Origin: DASQYE01 sp036389675
GTDB taxonomy: Bacteria > Acidobacteriota > Blastocatellia > Pyrinomonadales > Pyrinomonadaceae
NCBI GenBank assembly: GCA_036389675.1
Contig: DASVWI010000035.1
Span: 26,713-90,712 of the forward strand
Direction: 5' to 3'
DNA length: 64,000 nt
Both the position numbers and the translations under genes were made by a program. This document shows, one piece after another, positions 1-8,280 of the stretch; positions within the stretch are counted from its first letter, which is position 1; each line of letters opens with the position of its first letter. The notes beneath the pieces were generated by a model, which worked only from the letters and a program-made list of their open reading frames with translations, did no database searches and had not been told where the DNA came from.

Positions 1-382
1 TCTTGATCTCTTCCTTGAGCGCGAGCTTCTCCAGCCCCTTGGCGACGATCAGCTTCAGCTCCTCGATGTCGAAAGGCTTCTGAATGAAATCGTCCGCGCC
101 GAGCTTGAAAGCCTCGCGCGCCGTATCGACGGTCGCAAAGGCCGTCATCATCACGACGACGACATCGGGCAACACTTCGCGGGCCGCGCTCAGCAGCTCT
201 ATGCCGCCCATGTCCGGCATCTTCACGTCCGAGATGATCAGATCAACGGGCGAGCTTCGCAGCAATTCCAGCGCGTGCCGCCCATTTTCCGCCGAGCGCA
301 CCTGATGCCCTTCGCGCCCGAAGACGAGCGACAAAAGCTGTCGCATGCTCTGTTCGTCGTCAACAATGAGAAGATTAGCCAT
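1..382 (-). CDS. NtrC/PilR-like response regulator, receiver domain (3' end outside window)
   Basis: Reading leftward from an ATG at 382, the first 127 residues form a canonical CheY-like receiver domain. The acidic pair is D8-D9, the phospho-acceptor is D52 in a SDVKMPD motif, a conserved T lies in MMTAF, and the conserved lysine lies in QKPF. The gene continues beyond base 1, so the output domain is not visible. The MANLLIVDDE start and the LIISDVKMPDM motif are typical of NtrC-family regulators with a sigma54-interacting AAA+ domain, which is the expected partner for the PilS-like kinase immediately upstream. The output type is therefore inferred. The pair is separated by an imperfect palindrome at 392-449. 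Confidence 0.88.
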   Translation of the reverse strand, partial: MANLLIVDDEQSMRQLLSLVFGREGHQVRSAENGRHALELLRSSPVDLIISDVKMPDMGGIELLSAAREVLPDVVVVMMTAFATVDTAREAFKLGADDFIQKPFDIEELKLIVAKGLEKLALKEEIK

Positions 383-391
383 AACAATCAG

Positions 392-449
392 AGGTCGGAT
401 GTCAGATGCCGGGGCGGAGGTCAGCGCCCGAGCCTCTCACATCTGACCT
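392..449. repeat. Imperfect inverted repeat at the kinase/regulator junction
   Basis: Arms of 17 bases at 392-408 (aggtcggatgtcagatg) and 433-449 (its complement, read as aggtcagatgtgagagg) match at 14 of 17 positions around a 24-base loop. The element overlaps the last codons of the histidine kinase and makes its odd C-terminal tail (about RSDVRGSGADLRPGI). It looks like a REP-type palindrome inserted at the gene end. There is no T-run, so a simple intrinsic terminator is unlikely. Confidence 0.5.
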
Positions 450-2129
450 CTTGTCTCCCGGCAACTCAATCGTAATGGTCGTGCCCTGCCCCTCGCGGCT
501 GCGTACGTTGATTGTACCACCGTGCTCGCGAATGATCTGGTAAACAATCGAGAGGCCCAGACCCGTGCCTCCCGTGGTCGATGAAAAAGGCTCGAAGAGA
601 TGCTCGACCTGTTCGGGCGACATCCCGCGGCCAGTGTCCGTGAAGACGATGCACAGCCGCCCGCTCGTCTCGCGACTCAAGCCCACGTGAAGCGTACCCC
701 CGCCGGGCATCGCCTGCAAAGCGTTGCGCGAGAGATTCCAGAAGACCTGCTTGAGCTGCGCGGCGTCAGCCTGAGCCATCATAGGCGACTCCGGCAGGTC
801 TGCTTCGAGCTTGTGATCGGCATGCATCTCATCGCTATGTCGAAGCAGCGTGAAAGTCTCGCGCAGGATGTCGCGCACGTCCACGCTCACGAGTGTGGAG
901 GCGCGCGGGCGCGCGTAGGTCAGATAATCCGTGATGATGCGGTTAAGACGGTCTGACTCGCGCAGGATGATCTCCATCAGCTCGGCCTGCTCCGAATTAC
1001 CATCCACCTCCGAGAGCAGCACCTGAATCGAGCCGCGCATCGCCGCCAAAGGATTCCTGATCTCGTGCGCGATGGATGCGGCGACGCGGCCCACCGCCGC
1101 GAGCCTGTCCTGTCGCCGCGAAATCTCTTCGAGCGCGCGCACTTCCGTCAAATCCTGAAAGGTAATGACGAGGCCCGTCGTCTCGCCCGTCTCACTGAAG
1201 AGCGGAAAGATGCTGAAACCGAGCCGCACGCGCAGGCCGTCCGGCGTCAGGCACGCAGACTCGAATCTGGGGCTCGTCTCTCCGGCCTGCGCCGCGCGCA
1301 TCGAATCCGCGATGTGATCGTCAAGGTCTCCGAAAAAAATGGACGCGTCCTGCCCGCGCACGTCCGCAGGCTTGTAGCCTGTAATCTCTTCAGCCGCCGC
1401 GTTGAAAGTGTAAATGCGGCCCTGTAGATCGGTCGTCACGACACCCGAGCGGATCGACTCGACTATACGCTCGTGCAGCGCTCTTAAAGAGGCCAGCGAT
1501 TGAGTGGCGGCAATCAGGCGCACGTCCGAGCGCGACTGTCGCTCCGTCAGGCGGGCCGAGAGCAGCCCGACGACGAAGAACGCGACATCGTTAATGCCTA
1601 TGGTCTCGACGGCCTTATAGGCGGGAGCGGCGACCACCGCCTGCGTGTAGTGTGGGATAAGACCTGTGACGGCGGCCATCGCCAGCCCCGTGAAGGCGAC
1701 GACGCATCCGACGGAGGTGATGAGCGCGCCGCGTGGGCCAAGGAAGATGCTGGCGACGGCGATGGTGATGACATAGAGCGCAACGTATGGCGAGTAAACG
1801 TCGCCTGTCACCCAGACGAGCCATGTGACCAGCAGCACATCGGCGAGAAGTTGGCCGCCGGTCTGAAACGCCAGACGATTAAAGAAGCGCAGGCCCAGTA
1901 TGTAAATCAGCGTCAGCCCGACGACGCACAGGAAGATCGGCAGCGCCCCGCGCAGCGCATGTTCGCTCCCGGCTGCGCCGAAACGCTCCTGCGTCCACAG
2001 TGCGCTCAACAGCAAGAGCAGGATCGCCGCGAACAGACGGCCAACCACCAGCCACATCAGGCGCGGGGCCAGTTGATTACCCTCATCTATCCTCTTTCCG
2101 TCATCCGCCATCGCCGTCAAGCGTATCAT
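402..2129 (-). CDS. PilS-like membrane sensor histidine kinase
   Basis: The protein is about 575 residues: about six hydrophobic N-terminal segments (residues ~15-190), a PAS domain (~220-330, containing SGVVTTDLQGRIYTFN), a HisKA box with phospho-accepting His355 in ASIAHEIRNPLAAM, and a HATPase domain with an N box (NLSRNALQAM), DTGRGMS and GGTGLGLSIV. Six-TM/PAS/HisKA/HATPase is the PilS layout, so control of a PilR-type sigma54 activator (382-1) is likely. The open frame runs back to 2486 but that part lies antisense-like inside the WD40 gene and is not protein-like. I chose the ATG at 2129, eight bases after the WD40 stop; an ATG at 2111 is equally possible. The C-terminal tail comes from the palindrome at 392-449. 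Confidence 0.88.
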   Translation of the reverse strand: MIRLTAMADDGKRIDEGNQLAPRLMWLVVGRLFAAILLLLLSALWTQERFGAAGSEHALRGALPIFLCVVGLTLIYILGLRFFNRLAFQTGGQLLADVLLVTWLVWVTGDVYSPYVALYVITIAVASIFLGPRGALITSVGCVVAFTGLAMAAVTGLIPHYTQAVVAAPAYKAVETIGINDVAFFVVGLLSARLTERQSRSDVRLIAATQSLASLRALHERIVESIRSGVVTTDLQGRIYTFNAAAEEITGYKPADVRGQDASIFFGDLDDHIADSMRAAQAGETSPRFESACLTPDGLRVRLGFSIFPLFSETGETTGLVITFQDLTEVRALEEISRRQDRLAAVGRVAASIAHEIRNPLAAMRGSIQVLLSEVDGNSEQAELMEIILRESDRLNRIITDYLTYARPRASTLVSVDVRDILRETFTLLRHSDEMHADHKLEADLPESPMMAQADAAQLKQVFWNLSRNALQAMPGGGTLHVGLSRETSGRLCIVFTDTGRGMSPEQVEHLFEPFSSTTGGTGLGLSIVYQIIREHGGTINVRSREGQGTTITIELPGDKRSDVRGSGADLRPGI

Positions 2130-2136
2130 AAAGTTG

Positions 2137-3447
2137 CTAGGAGAGAGGCCAAAGGCAAATCGTTCCGTCGAGGCTTCCGGTAATAATGGCTGTGCCGTCC
2201 GCCGAGAAGATGATCGAGTTGACGCCGTGATTTTCGCCGACGGTTCGAGAGCGTGCCGTCTGCACGTCCCAGACGCGAATCTTTCCGTCCAGCGAGCATG
2301 ACGCCAGATGCTCGCCGCCGCGAGAGAAGGCCACTGAGCTGATACAGGAACAGTTCTTTCCGAGAATGCGCGACTGTCCGGTCTGCACGTTCCACAGTCG
2401 AACGGTTTCGTCCCAGCTACCGGAGGCGAGCGTTTTCCCGTCCGGCGAGAAAGCGACCGCAGTGATGCGGCGGCTGCAATGACCAAGGATGCGCGGCTCA
2501 GCCGCGTCCAAATCCCAGATGCGAATCGCCGCGCGGCTCAGGCTGCCATCGCCCGTGGCAATGCTTCCGGCGTCAGGCGAAAAGGATAGGGAGAGCAGGC
2601 CGCCCGCCTCGCTCCTGAAGACGCGCGTATGACCTGTGTGCAGATTCCAAATCTGTAGACTGTTTTCGGTCTCGGAGCTTGCAGCCGCCAGAGTCTTACC
2701 GCCCGGCGAGTAGGCTATGACGGGCGAGCGACCGCTGCATTCACCAAGCACTACGCGCTCTCTCGATTGAAGCTCCCAGATAGTGATGATCGGTCTTGAG
2801 CCCTGACGGTTATCATGGCTCGCCGAAGCGACGCACGCGCCGTCGGGCGAGAAGGCGACGGACGAGATTGGCCCAGGGCAATGCCCGGCTATCTCCGTCC
2901 GGCCCGCCTCAAAATTCCAGAGGCGAACCATTGCATCATCGCCCCCGTAGACAATCCGCTCTCCGTCCGCCGAGGCCGCGACGGAGCGCACGGCCTTTTC
3001 GCATCGACTCAGGATACCGCCTTCGTATTTCGGTATGGGCTCGGCGAAGGATGCTCGCCTGCCGTTCGTTCTCGATGGGGGGCGGGCCTGCGCCTGCTCG
3101 TCGTCATCATCGGCGGACAGAGTGTCGGGCACATCAACGGATAACCCGGCGAGCGCGAGCGACCATGATTCGACGGCCCACCGGGAAGCTTCCTCAGTGA
3201 GGGCAAGGTTTTTCTGAAGACGTTTGACGAGCAGCGTGCTCAGCATCGGTCGCGGCACGCTGTCTTTGGAGACGAGGAGGTCTGCGGCGACCTGCTCCCT
3301 GACGGCGCAGACGAGGATGAAAATCTCTTTTTTGTACTGGCCGCAGTAGTCCTTGAGCAGGCTTTCGCAGAGTCTGTGGTCTGTGAGCGGCGCTGCGCCG
3401 TGGTTGATGACGATCTCGCGCAGCTTCTGTCTGACCAGATTATTCAT
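2137..3447 (-). CDS. WD40 beta-propeller protein with conserved helical N-terminal domain
   Basis: 436 residues. The first ~105 residues form a helical domain with a pattern (CESLLKDYCG, KEIFILV, ASRWAVESWSLAL) that I recognise as a recurrent N-terminal module on bacterial signalling and conflict proteins; its function is not established here. An acidic linker follows, then seven WD40 blades (~145-436), each ending in a WD-type strand such as VRLWNFEAG, IRIWDLDAA or IRVWDVQTA, enough for one closed propeller. No signal peptide or TM segment is seen, so a cytosolic scaffold is likely. It lies 10 bases downstream of the kinase gene and reads with it, which suggests it binds products or targets of the kinase/phosphatase/vWA module. 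Confidence 0.88.
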   Translation of the reverse strand: MNNLVRQKLREIVINHGAAPLTDHRLCESLLKDYCGQYKKEIFILVCAVREQVAADLLVSKDSVPRPMLSTLLVKRLQKNLALTEEASRWAVESWSLALAGLSVDVPDTLSADDDDEQAQARPPSRTNGRRASFAEPIPKYEGGILSRCEKAVRSVAASADGERIVYGGDDAMVRLWNFEAGRTEIAGHCPGPISSVAFSPDGACVASASHDNRQGSRPIITIWELQSRERVVLGECSGRSPVIAYSPGGKTLAAASSETENSLQIWNLHTGHTRVFRSEAGGLLSLSFSPDAGSIATGDGSLSRAAIRIWDLDAAEPRILGHCSRRITAVAFSPDGKTLASGSWDETVRLWNVQTGQSRILGKNCSCISSVAFSRGGEHLASCSLDGKIRVWDVQTARSRTVGENHGVNSIIFSADGTAIITGSLDGTICLWPLS

Positions 3448-3457
3448 GGCCTGTTCT

Positions 3458-4780
3458 TCAATAGGTGATCTCGCCCTCGGTGCGACCGAAGTTGATTCTG
3501 GTTCCGATTGCCAGCGTCACACTGCGCCCCGGCCCAACGTCCTTCACCTCGCCGCGCATGGTCGTCGCAGACCAGCTTTGCCGCGAAAGATTCTTGAGCC
3601 CCCACACGTCCGGCTCAGTCGGATGCCGCGTCACCGTCGCCAAGGGCTGTGTGAAATCATACTTCCTTTCGTCGTCAACGTGGTGGGGGAAAAGATTCGC
3701 GTCATGATTGAGCATGACTTCGTTGCGGGCGATGCGAATACGCGGCGGCAGGTGAAGGCGGCGGCGGCAGGCCCAGCACGAGCCGGGTACGCCGTTTTGT
3801 GCGGCGAGTGCGTCGGCGTCGTAGAAGTTCTCGGCCTTACAATGCGCGCAGTAGATGATGGAGTCGCGCAGGCGCACCATAACCGCCCGCCAGTTGCTCT
3901 CGCGCACGCGCCCGTGCGAGGGGTCGCTGATGCCTTCCGTGAAGGCTTTGGTGAAGATGTCGCGTAAGAATTTGGGATAGATGGCCCAGAAGACCAGCGC
4001 GTTCTTTTGATGAACGGGGTCGGGCGCGTTTGAGTCGTCAACCGGGTCGAAAATAAAGAGCGGCTCTGTGCCGTAGAGCTTTCGCATCGCGGGCAAATCC
4101 AGACACCTGATGGCAAGCTCGCGTCTCCCTTCCAGCGGGTGATGCATCATAAACATGTAGAACAATAAGACGGAGAGCGAGAAGAGGTCTGTCTGCGAGC
4201 TAGGCACTGTCTCGCCGCGCACGATCTCGGGAGCCATGAAGCGTGGCGTGCCGTAGACGGCGCTCTTGGACTGGCTGTCGACCGTGACATTATCGTTGTC
4301 GCAGATCAGTGCCTCGCCCGTTTGAGGGTCGAAGAAAGCATTGCCGAAGGAGATGTCGCGGTAGCAGAGGCCGCGCGCGTGAAGTTGAAGGAAGCTGTGA
4401 GACAGCTCAAGGCCGACGGTGGCGAGCGCGCGAAAGCTGGGCTCAATCCGCCGCTTCATCATATCCACGATGCTTTTGTAGCGGGCCTCGCGCAGCGACA
4501 TGATATAGCCGTAATCGGAGACGCCGGAGGCAGACGCCAGTTCCAGCGGCCAGAGGAACTTCGGGCTCGGAGCGCCGGTTGCGGCCAGCTGTTCGAGCGC
4601 CCTTCGTTGTTCCGCGGTGGCCGATGCCGGATAGTACCACTTGAGCGCGACGGGCTTGCCGCCGAGGCTCGCCGCGTAGACTTCGCCCTGTCCTCCGCCG
4701 CCCAGAAACTTCAACACCTCGCAGCTCATCCCGGACGATTCGGTGCGAACCTTCTGGCCCGGCTCAAGTATCTGGCTCAT
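3458..4780 (-). CDS. Divergent Ser/Thr protein kinase with C-terminal zinc ribbon and FHA-like tail (TerY-P triad kinase)
   Basis: 440 residues. Kinase features are a glycine-rich loop at 27-35 (GGGGQGEVY), the ATP-binding lysine K47 (VALKW), catalytic D142 in YRDISFGN (Tyr replaces the usual His and Ser replaces the usual Lys), a metal-binding DND at 161-163 in place of DFG, and an APE motif. The C-terminus has paired cysteines (CAHC ... CWAC, ~314-350) like a zinc ribbon, then a beta-rich FHA-like tail. Kinase plus zinc ribbon next to PP2C and vWA genes matches the TerY-P triad described by Anantharaman, Iyer and Aravind. Three bases separate it from the phosphatase stop, so the genes are surely co-transcribed. 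Position beside a T6SS suggests control of secretion, which is inference. Confidence 0.87.
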   Translation of the reverse strand: MSQILEPGQKVRTESSGMSCEVLKFLGGGGQGEVYAASLGGKPVALKWYYPASATAEQRRALEQLAATGAPSPKFLWPLELASASGVSDYGYIMSLREARYKSIVDMMKRRIEPSFRALATVGLELSHSFLQLHARGLCYRDISFGNAFFDPQTGEALICDNDNVTVDSQSKSAVYGTPRFMAPEIVRGETVPSSQTDLFSLSVLLFYMFMMHHPLEGRRELAIRCLDLPAMRKLYGTEPLFIFDPVDDSNAPDPVHQKNALVFWAIYPKFLRDIFTKAFTEGISDPSHGRVRESNWRAVMVRLRDSIIYCAHCKAENFYDADALAAQNGVPGSCWACRRRLHLPPRIRIARNEVMLNHDANLFPHHVDDERKYDFTQPLATVTRHPTEPDVWGLKNLSRQSWSATTMRGEVKDVGPGRSVTLAIGTRINFGRTEGEITY

Positions 4781-4783
4781 CCC

Positions 4784-5731
4784 CTACACCTCATCATACT
4801 CGACAGGCGCATTCGTCTCTTCTCTTTGACTGAAATCGTGGCCCATGGCTGGCTCAGAACAGACGAGGCCCAGCGTCACATCGTCGCCGCTGCCCGCGTA
4901 GGTTGACTCAGTGAGCCATGATTCGATCTGACTGTTGACAGCATCGAGCCCGCCCGCGCGTATCGCTCCGAGAATATCGGAGCCGACTTTGAGAAAGCCA
5001 GCCTCATCGCGGAATGAGTTGGGATAGCCGTCGGTGGAGAGAAGAATGAGGGCCGGCGGCGCGTTCGAGACGACTTGAAAGCTGACACGGAAATCGCGCC
5101 AGGCATCTTCGGAACACAGCGAAGTGGTCTCGTTGGCGAAGAGTCGCTCGTCCTTCGGCAGAGGTCTCGTCACCTCTCCCGCGCGCGAGACCGTCAGTAT
5201 CTCGCCGTCCCCGAGTTGCAGGTAGAGGATAAAGCTTTCGGTCACGGCGGCGGCCAGCACGGTCGCCCCATAGGCCACAGGCAGGTTAGCAAGCTCGCCC
5301 CCCGCAAGGGCCGCGCGCGAGGCGTCTCCGAGCAGGTCAAGCTCATCCGCCGAGAGCGGGTGTGCCCGTAGATGTGTGGCGACGGCGTCGAGCCAGCTTC
5401 GCACCAGAGCTGCCGGCAGCCATTCTTCGGCGGCCCGCTTGGTTGCCGAGAGGCTTTCGCTTTGTCCCTGTAGAAAGTCGCTGATGACTTCGGCGGCTGT
5501 CTCGACGGCGAGGCGCGCGCCCCATTCGCTGCGGAAAGACTTTGAGCTTCCGTGCCCGTCCGCGAGCGTGATAATCAGGGGCAGGCCGCTCCTCGACGGC
5601 GGCGTCCAGTGGATGGCGTCCTGATTGGGTTTTCCGCTGCGCGCGTGCGTTGCGCCGCGCACGCTATGGCCCACTACGCGCCAACGCGTTCTCTGATCGT
5701 CGAGGGCCATGCCAGTTCTCTTACCAGACAT
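4784..5731 (-). CDS. PP2C-family Ser/Thr phosphatase
   Basis: About 315 residues from the ATG at 5731, which overlaps the 3' end of the vWA gene by 11 bases; an ATG at 5710 is an alternative start. Metal-site motifs are in family order: NQDA, LADGHGS, LLSTDGYPNS and SGDDVTLGLV, giving the four usual aspartates. The fold should be the soluble, Mn/Mg-dependent phosphatase that reverses the adjacent kinase. The longer frame to 5779 adds only vWA-overlapping sequence and was not used. Coupling by overlap with the vWA gene and by tight spacing to the kinase supports a kinase/phosphatase/vWA switch like PpkA/PppA in T6SS control, although these proteins are of the TerY-associated type. Confidence 0.9.
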   Translation of the reverse strand: MSGKRTGMALDDQRTRWRVVGHSVRGATHARSGKPNQDAIHWTPPSRSGLPLIITLADGHGSSKSFRSEWGARLAVETAAEVISDFLQGQSESLSATKRAAEEWLPAALVRSWLDAVATHLRAHPLSADELDLLGDASRAALAGGELANLPVAYGATVLAAAVTESFILYLQLGDGEILTVSRAGEVTRPLPKDERLFANETTSLCSEDAWRDFRVSFQVVSNAPPALILLSTDGYPNSFRDEAGFLKVGSDILGAIRAGGLDAVNSQIESWLTESTYAGSGDDVTLGLVCSEPAMGHDFSQREETNAPVEYDEV

Positions 5732-6422
5732 CGTCAGCCGAAGACGGCCCGCTATCGGGAAGGACGGGGATGGGCACATTCATGCCCGGCGCGACCGCGT
5801 CGAGGGTTTGGCTGGCCGGGGACGATGCGGATTTTAAGACTGCCGTTGAGACCCACTTGATATATTTGACGAGCGCTTCAGGGTTATTGGCCTGTAGGGC
5901 TTTCAGCTCAGGATTGCCGATGAATTTTTGCAGGACTTCCATGTCTGCGTCCTCGCCGATGGCGATGGCGATTCTCACGGCCTTGCGTCCCCAGGGTTGA
6001 TCCATCAGAGCCTTAAGCCCGCCCGCGTAATCATCCGTCGGCTGGCCGTCGGAGATGAGCACCAGCACGGGAGGCAAAGCCCTGTCGGTCATCGGCGGAA
6101 TACGCAGCTGCTCGGCGACCATCGAGAGAGCCCTGCCCATATCTGTCACGCCCTCGGCGGTCAAATCCTCCCACTTGAAATCTGCGATCTCCGTCGGCTG
6201 CGAGACATGCCACTGCGCGCCGGATGAGAACTTGATGGCGCGCACCAGAACTTGCGCGTTAGGGTTCTCGTCCGCCACCGCCTGCATGTTGGGGATGGCC
6301 TCTTTGATGGCCGTGTTCAAAGACTGAATCTTGCCGTCAATAGCCATCGAGCCGGAACAATCCGCCATCCAGATGAAATGCAGCGGACGCGTCGCCAACT
6401 CGCCACCGGGTCGCATGCTCAT
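5721..6422 (-). CDS. TerY-like von Willebrand factor A protein
   Basis: 233 residues, a stand-alone vWA domain. The MIDAS is intact: D21-C-S23-G-S25-M, a threonine in GVTDMGRAL, and an aspartate in LISDGQPTDDY. No signal peptide or TM segment is present, so it is cytosolic. The ATG at 6422 has a good ribosome site (gaggagg) about nine bases upstream. TerY proteins with exactly this short layout are found with PP2C and zinc-ribbon kinases; here the trio follows at once. The usual terB/C/D tellurite genes are not in this window, so the triad appears to have been recruited to another job, perhaps the T6SS. Confidence 0.9.
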   Translation of the reverse strand: MSMRPGGELATRPLHFIWMADCSGSMAIDGKIQSLNTAIKEAIPNMQAVADENPNAQVLVRAIKFSSGAQWHVSQPTEIADFKWEDLTAEGVTDMGRALSMVAEQLRIPPMTDRALPPVLVLISDGQPTDDYAGGLKALMDQPWGRKAVRIAIAIGEDADMEVLQKFIGNPELKALQANNPEALVKYIKWVSTAVLKSASSPASQTLDAVAPGMNVPIPVLPDSGPSSADDVW

Positions 6423-6662
6423 CGGGGATCAACCTCCTCAGTTTTCACAGCAACAACATTTACTTCAGACGTATCATGTCACGCGGTTAGCCGTGGCCGC
6501 CAACGTCCCGTCTCGCTTCGGTTGTCAGTTCGAACCACTAATCATGTCCTGGCCGCAGAGCGGGTAAATTCCTCTAGCTCACGCTGAGGGGAAGCGACAC
6601 GCGAGCCGCTACGGAGCAAGCCTTTCGGCGCGTCGCACAGAAATTCAGTTAGTCCGGCCACA

Positions 6663-8273
6663 TTACATCTTAGACGAACTCGACCCGTCGTTGGCCGACG
6701 AATTCCCTTCCTCCTTCTTGAGTTGCTCTTCATGCCACGCGGTTTTGTCGACATTGACGTGAAACTGGTTGAGGCGCGTGGCTGCGACTTGATCAAGGGG
6801 TGGCGCTTGAACAAGTCGCGGCGCTGTCGCGTCGTAGTACTTGCTGGTGCGCTTGGCCCGGTCGTCCAGCAGCGGTATTTCGCCCCGTGCTGTCACGATG
6901 CCAAGCTGGGATGGCAGCACATCCCTCTCGGTGCGCACCGCCATAACGTCTTGTTGAGGTATCTGTCCCTCATGCGGATCGGCGTCATAGTATCTGGCGT
7001 TGGCGATGCGCTCATGCATGACCAACATGGCGCGCTGTTCATGGAGTTTTGCGTACGATGCCTGCACCTCCGGGTCGGCGTCAACCCTTTGTTTGGCTAG
7101 TTCCCTCAGCTTGAATGTCTGCTTTATTTCAGGATGTTGCTCCCTGAGCACTCCCATCGCCTCTTCAATCTTCTTGTCTCTGAGCTTCCCATGAGCCGAG
7201 CTCAGCTTGAAGCCGCTGTAGTAGGTGTTGGCCGTCGTAGCGCTGGCTAGGTGCACCTTGTTCGCCGAGACTCGTTGGCGCTCTTGCTGCACTTGTTGGT
7301 TGTTGTTCATCGTTGCGGCGTTGTCGGTGAATCCGCCTCGTCCGCCACGATTGGCCTCCAATCCGCGAGCTGAGATCGAGTCGAGGTTTGTTAGCGCCGT
7401 GGCGTGGTAGAGCGGCACCTCATCCACTGGCGGTTGCGGTGGCATGCCCGTCCGGTAGGGGAAGGAACCGAGGTCGGTCTCGCGCACGTAGACGTAGTCG
7501 CTGAGAAGGGGAACGTAGACCTTCAGATGGCCCGACCCCACATGCGCGTCGTACAGCAATTCGACCAGTCCATTGTTGATCCACAGCTTGGTTAACTGAA
7601 TAACGCCGCCGGACGCCCCGCTTGACTGGCGCTGCACGGCGTTGGGGCCTTTGACGGCACTCAGGTTCCGCTGTGCAGGGCGGTACGAAGCATGAGCGGG
7701 GTGGCCTGACCGCGTCGGGGCCGACTGGGGCTGCTTGCCGTGCAGCGCCCCTTGCGGAGAATGATAGACGGGAGGCGCGACCGGCGGCTTCTTCAACAGC
7801 GATGAGCTAGCCATCTTTGCCTGCACTCCTACCCGCTCCGGCTGCGGACGGTAGACCGGGGGAGCCTTCGGCGGCGTGTGCGCTTGTGCCCCCGACGCCA
7901 TTTTAGGCTGCGCGATTCCTTTTTGTTGAGGACGATACACGGGCGGCGCGGTGGGTACGTTTCGCGGCTGTGAGATGGCCTTCGGCTGGACGATCTTGTT
8001 TGGTTCGGGACGATAGACGGGAGGCGACATAGGCGGTCGCGGCGTTTGACCTGCTCGTGGATTTTGAGCCAATGAACTCTTTGCCTGTAAGACTTTCGGA
8101 GTCGTCTGCGGACGATACGCGGGAGGCGCGACGGGCAGCTTGACACTCTGCGCGGACACATCATCCTTTAGTTGTGCGACCGCTGGCTTGCTTTGAGGCG
8201 CGTGTCCCGCCTGCCGGTTGAATGGCTGTGGGATGACCCTCGCGCCCGCCGATCTTTTATTTGGTGAGTTCAT
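6663..8273 (-). CDS. Putative T6SS-associated effector: Pro-rich repeat N-terminus, ADP-ribosyltransferase-like C-terminus
   Basis: 536 residues. The N-terminal ~175 residues are Pro/Gln/Lys-rich with five copies of an (A/S)PP(A/V)Y(R/H) motif: 49-55, 83-89, 109-115, 137-143 and a degenerate 166-173. After a linker with QRQSSGASGG comes a folded region. Around 288-309 it reads PLYHATALTNLDSISARGL, followed by NKVHLASATTANTYY, a pattern like the LYHxT..L.SI...GL and later xLs...A..YY strands of ART-fold toxins (PARP/Tpt1/Arr-like). I infer a possible mono-ADP-ribosyltransferase; catalytic residues are not proven. The ATG at 8273 lies 7 bases past the previous stop. The same motif occurs in the two upstream genes, suggesting shared loading. 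No obvious immunity gene follows. Confidence 0.75.
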   Translation of the reverse strand: MNSPNKRSAGARVIPQPFNRQAGHAPQSKPAVAQLKDDVSAQSVKLPVAPPAYRPQTTPKVLQAKSSLAQNPRAGQTPRPPMSPPVYRPEPNKIVQPKAISQPRNVPTAPPVYRPQQKGIAQPKMASGAQAHTPPKAPPVYRPQPERVGVQAKMASSSLLKKPPVAPPVYHSPQGALHGKQPQSAPTRSGHPAHASYRPAQRNLSAVKGPNAVQRQSSGASGGVIQLTKLWINNGLVELLYDAHVGSGHLKVYVPLLSDYVYVRETDLGSFPYRTGMPPQPPVDEVPLYHATALTNLDSISARGLEANRGGRGGFTDNAATMNNNQQVQQERQRVSANKVHLASATTANTYYSGFKLSSAHGKLRDKKIEEAMGVLREQHPEIKQTFKLRELAKQRVDADPEVQASYAKLHEQRAMLVMHERIANARYYDADPHEGQIPQQDVMAVRTERDVLPSQLGIVTARGEIPLLDDRAKRTSKYYDATAPRLVQAPPLDQVAATRLNQFHVNVDKTAWHEEQLKKEEGNSSANDGSSSSKM

Positions 8274-8280
8274 GGCGGCA

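Noticed and set aside
1500..2183. 227-codon plus-strand open frame opposite the kinase
   Set aside because: A GC-bias shadow of a certain gene; composition is Arg/Gln/Asp-rich with no domain and no ribosome site.
2130..2486. N-terminal 119-codon extension of the histidine kinase frame
   Set aside because: It overlaps the conserved 3' end of the WD40 gene in another frame, is Arg/Ser/Ala-rich and not protein-like; the kinase proper starts at 2129 or 2111.
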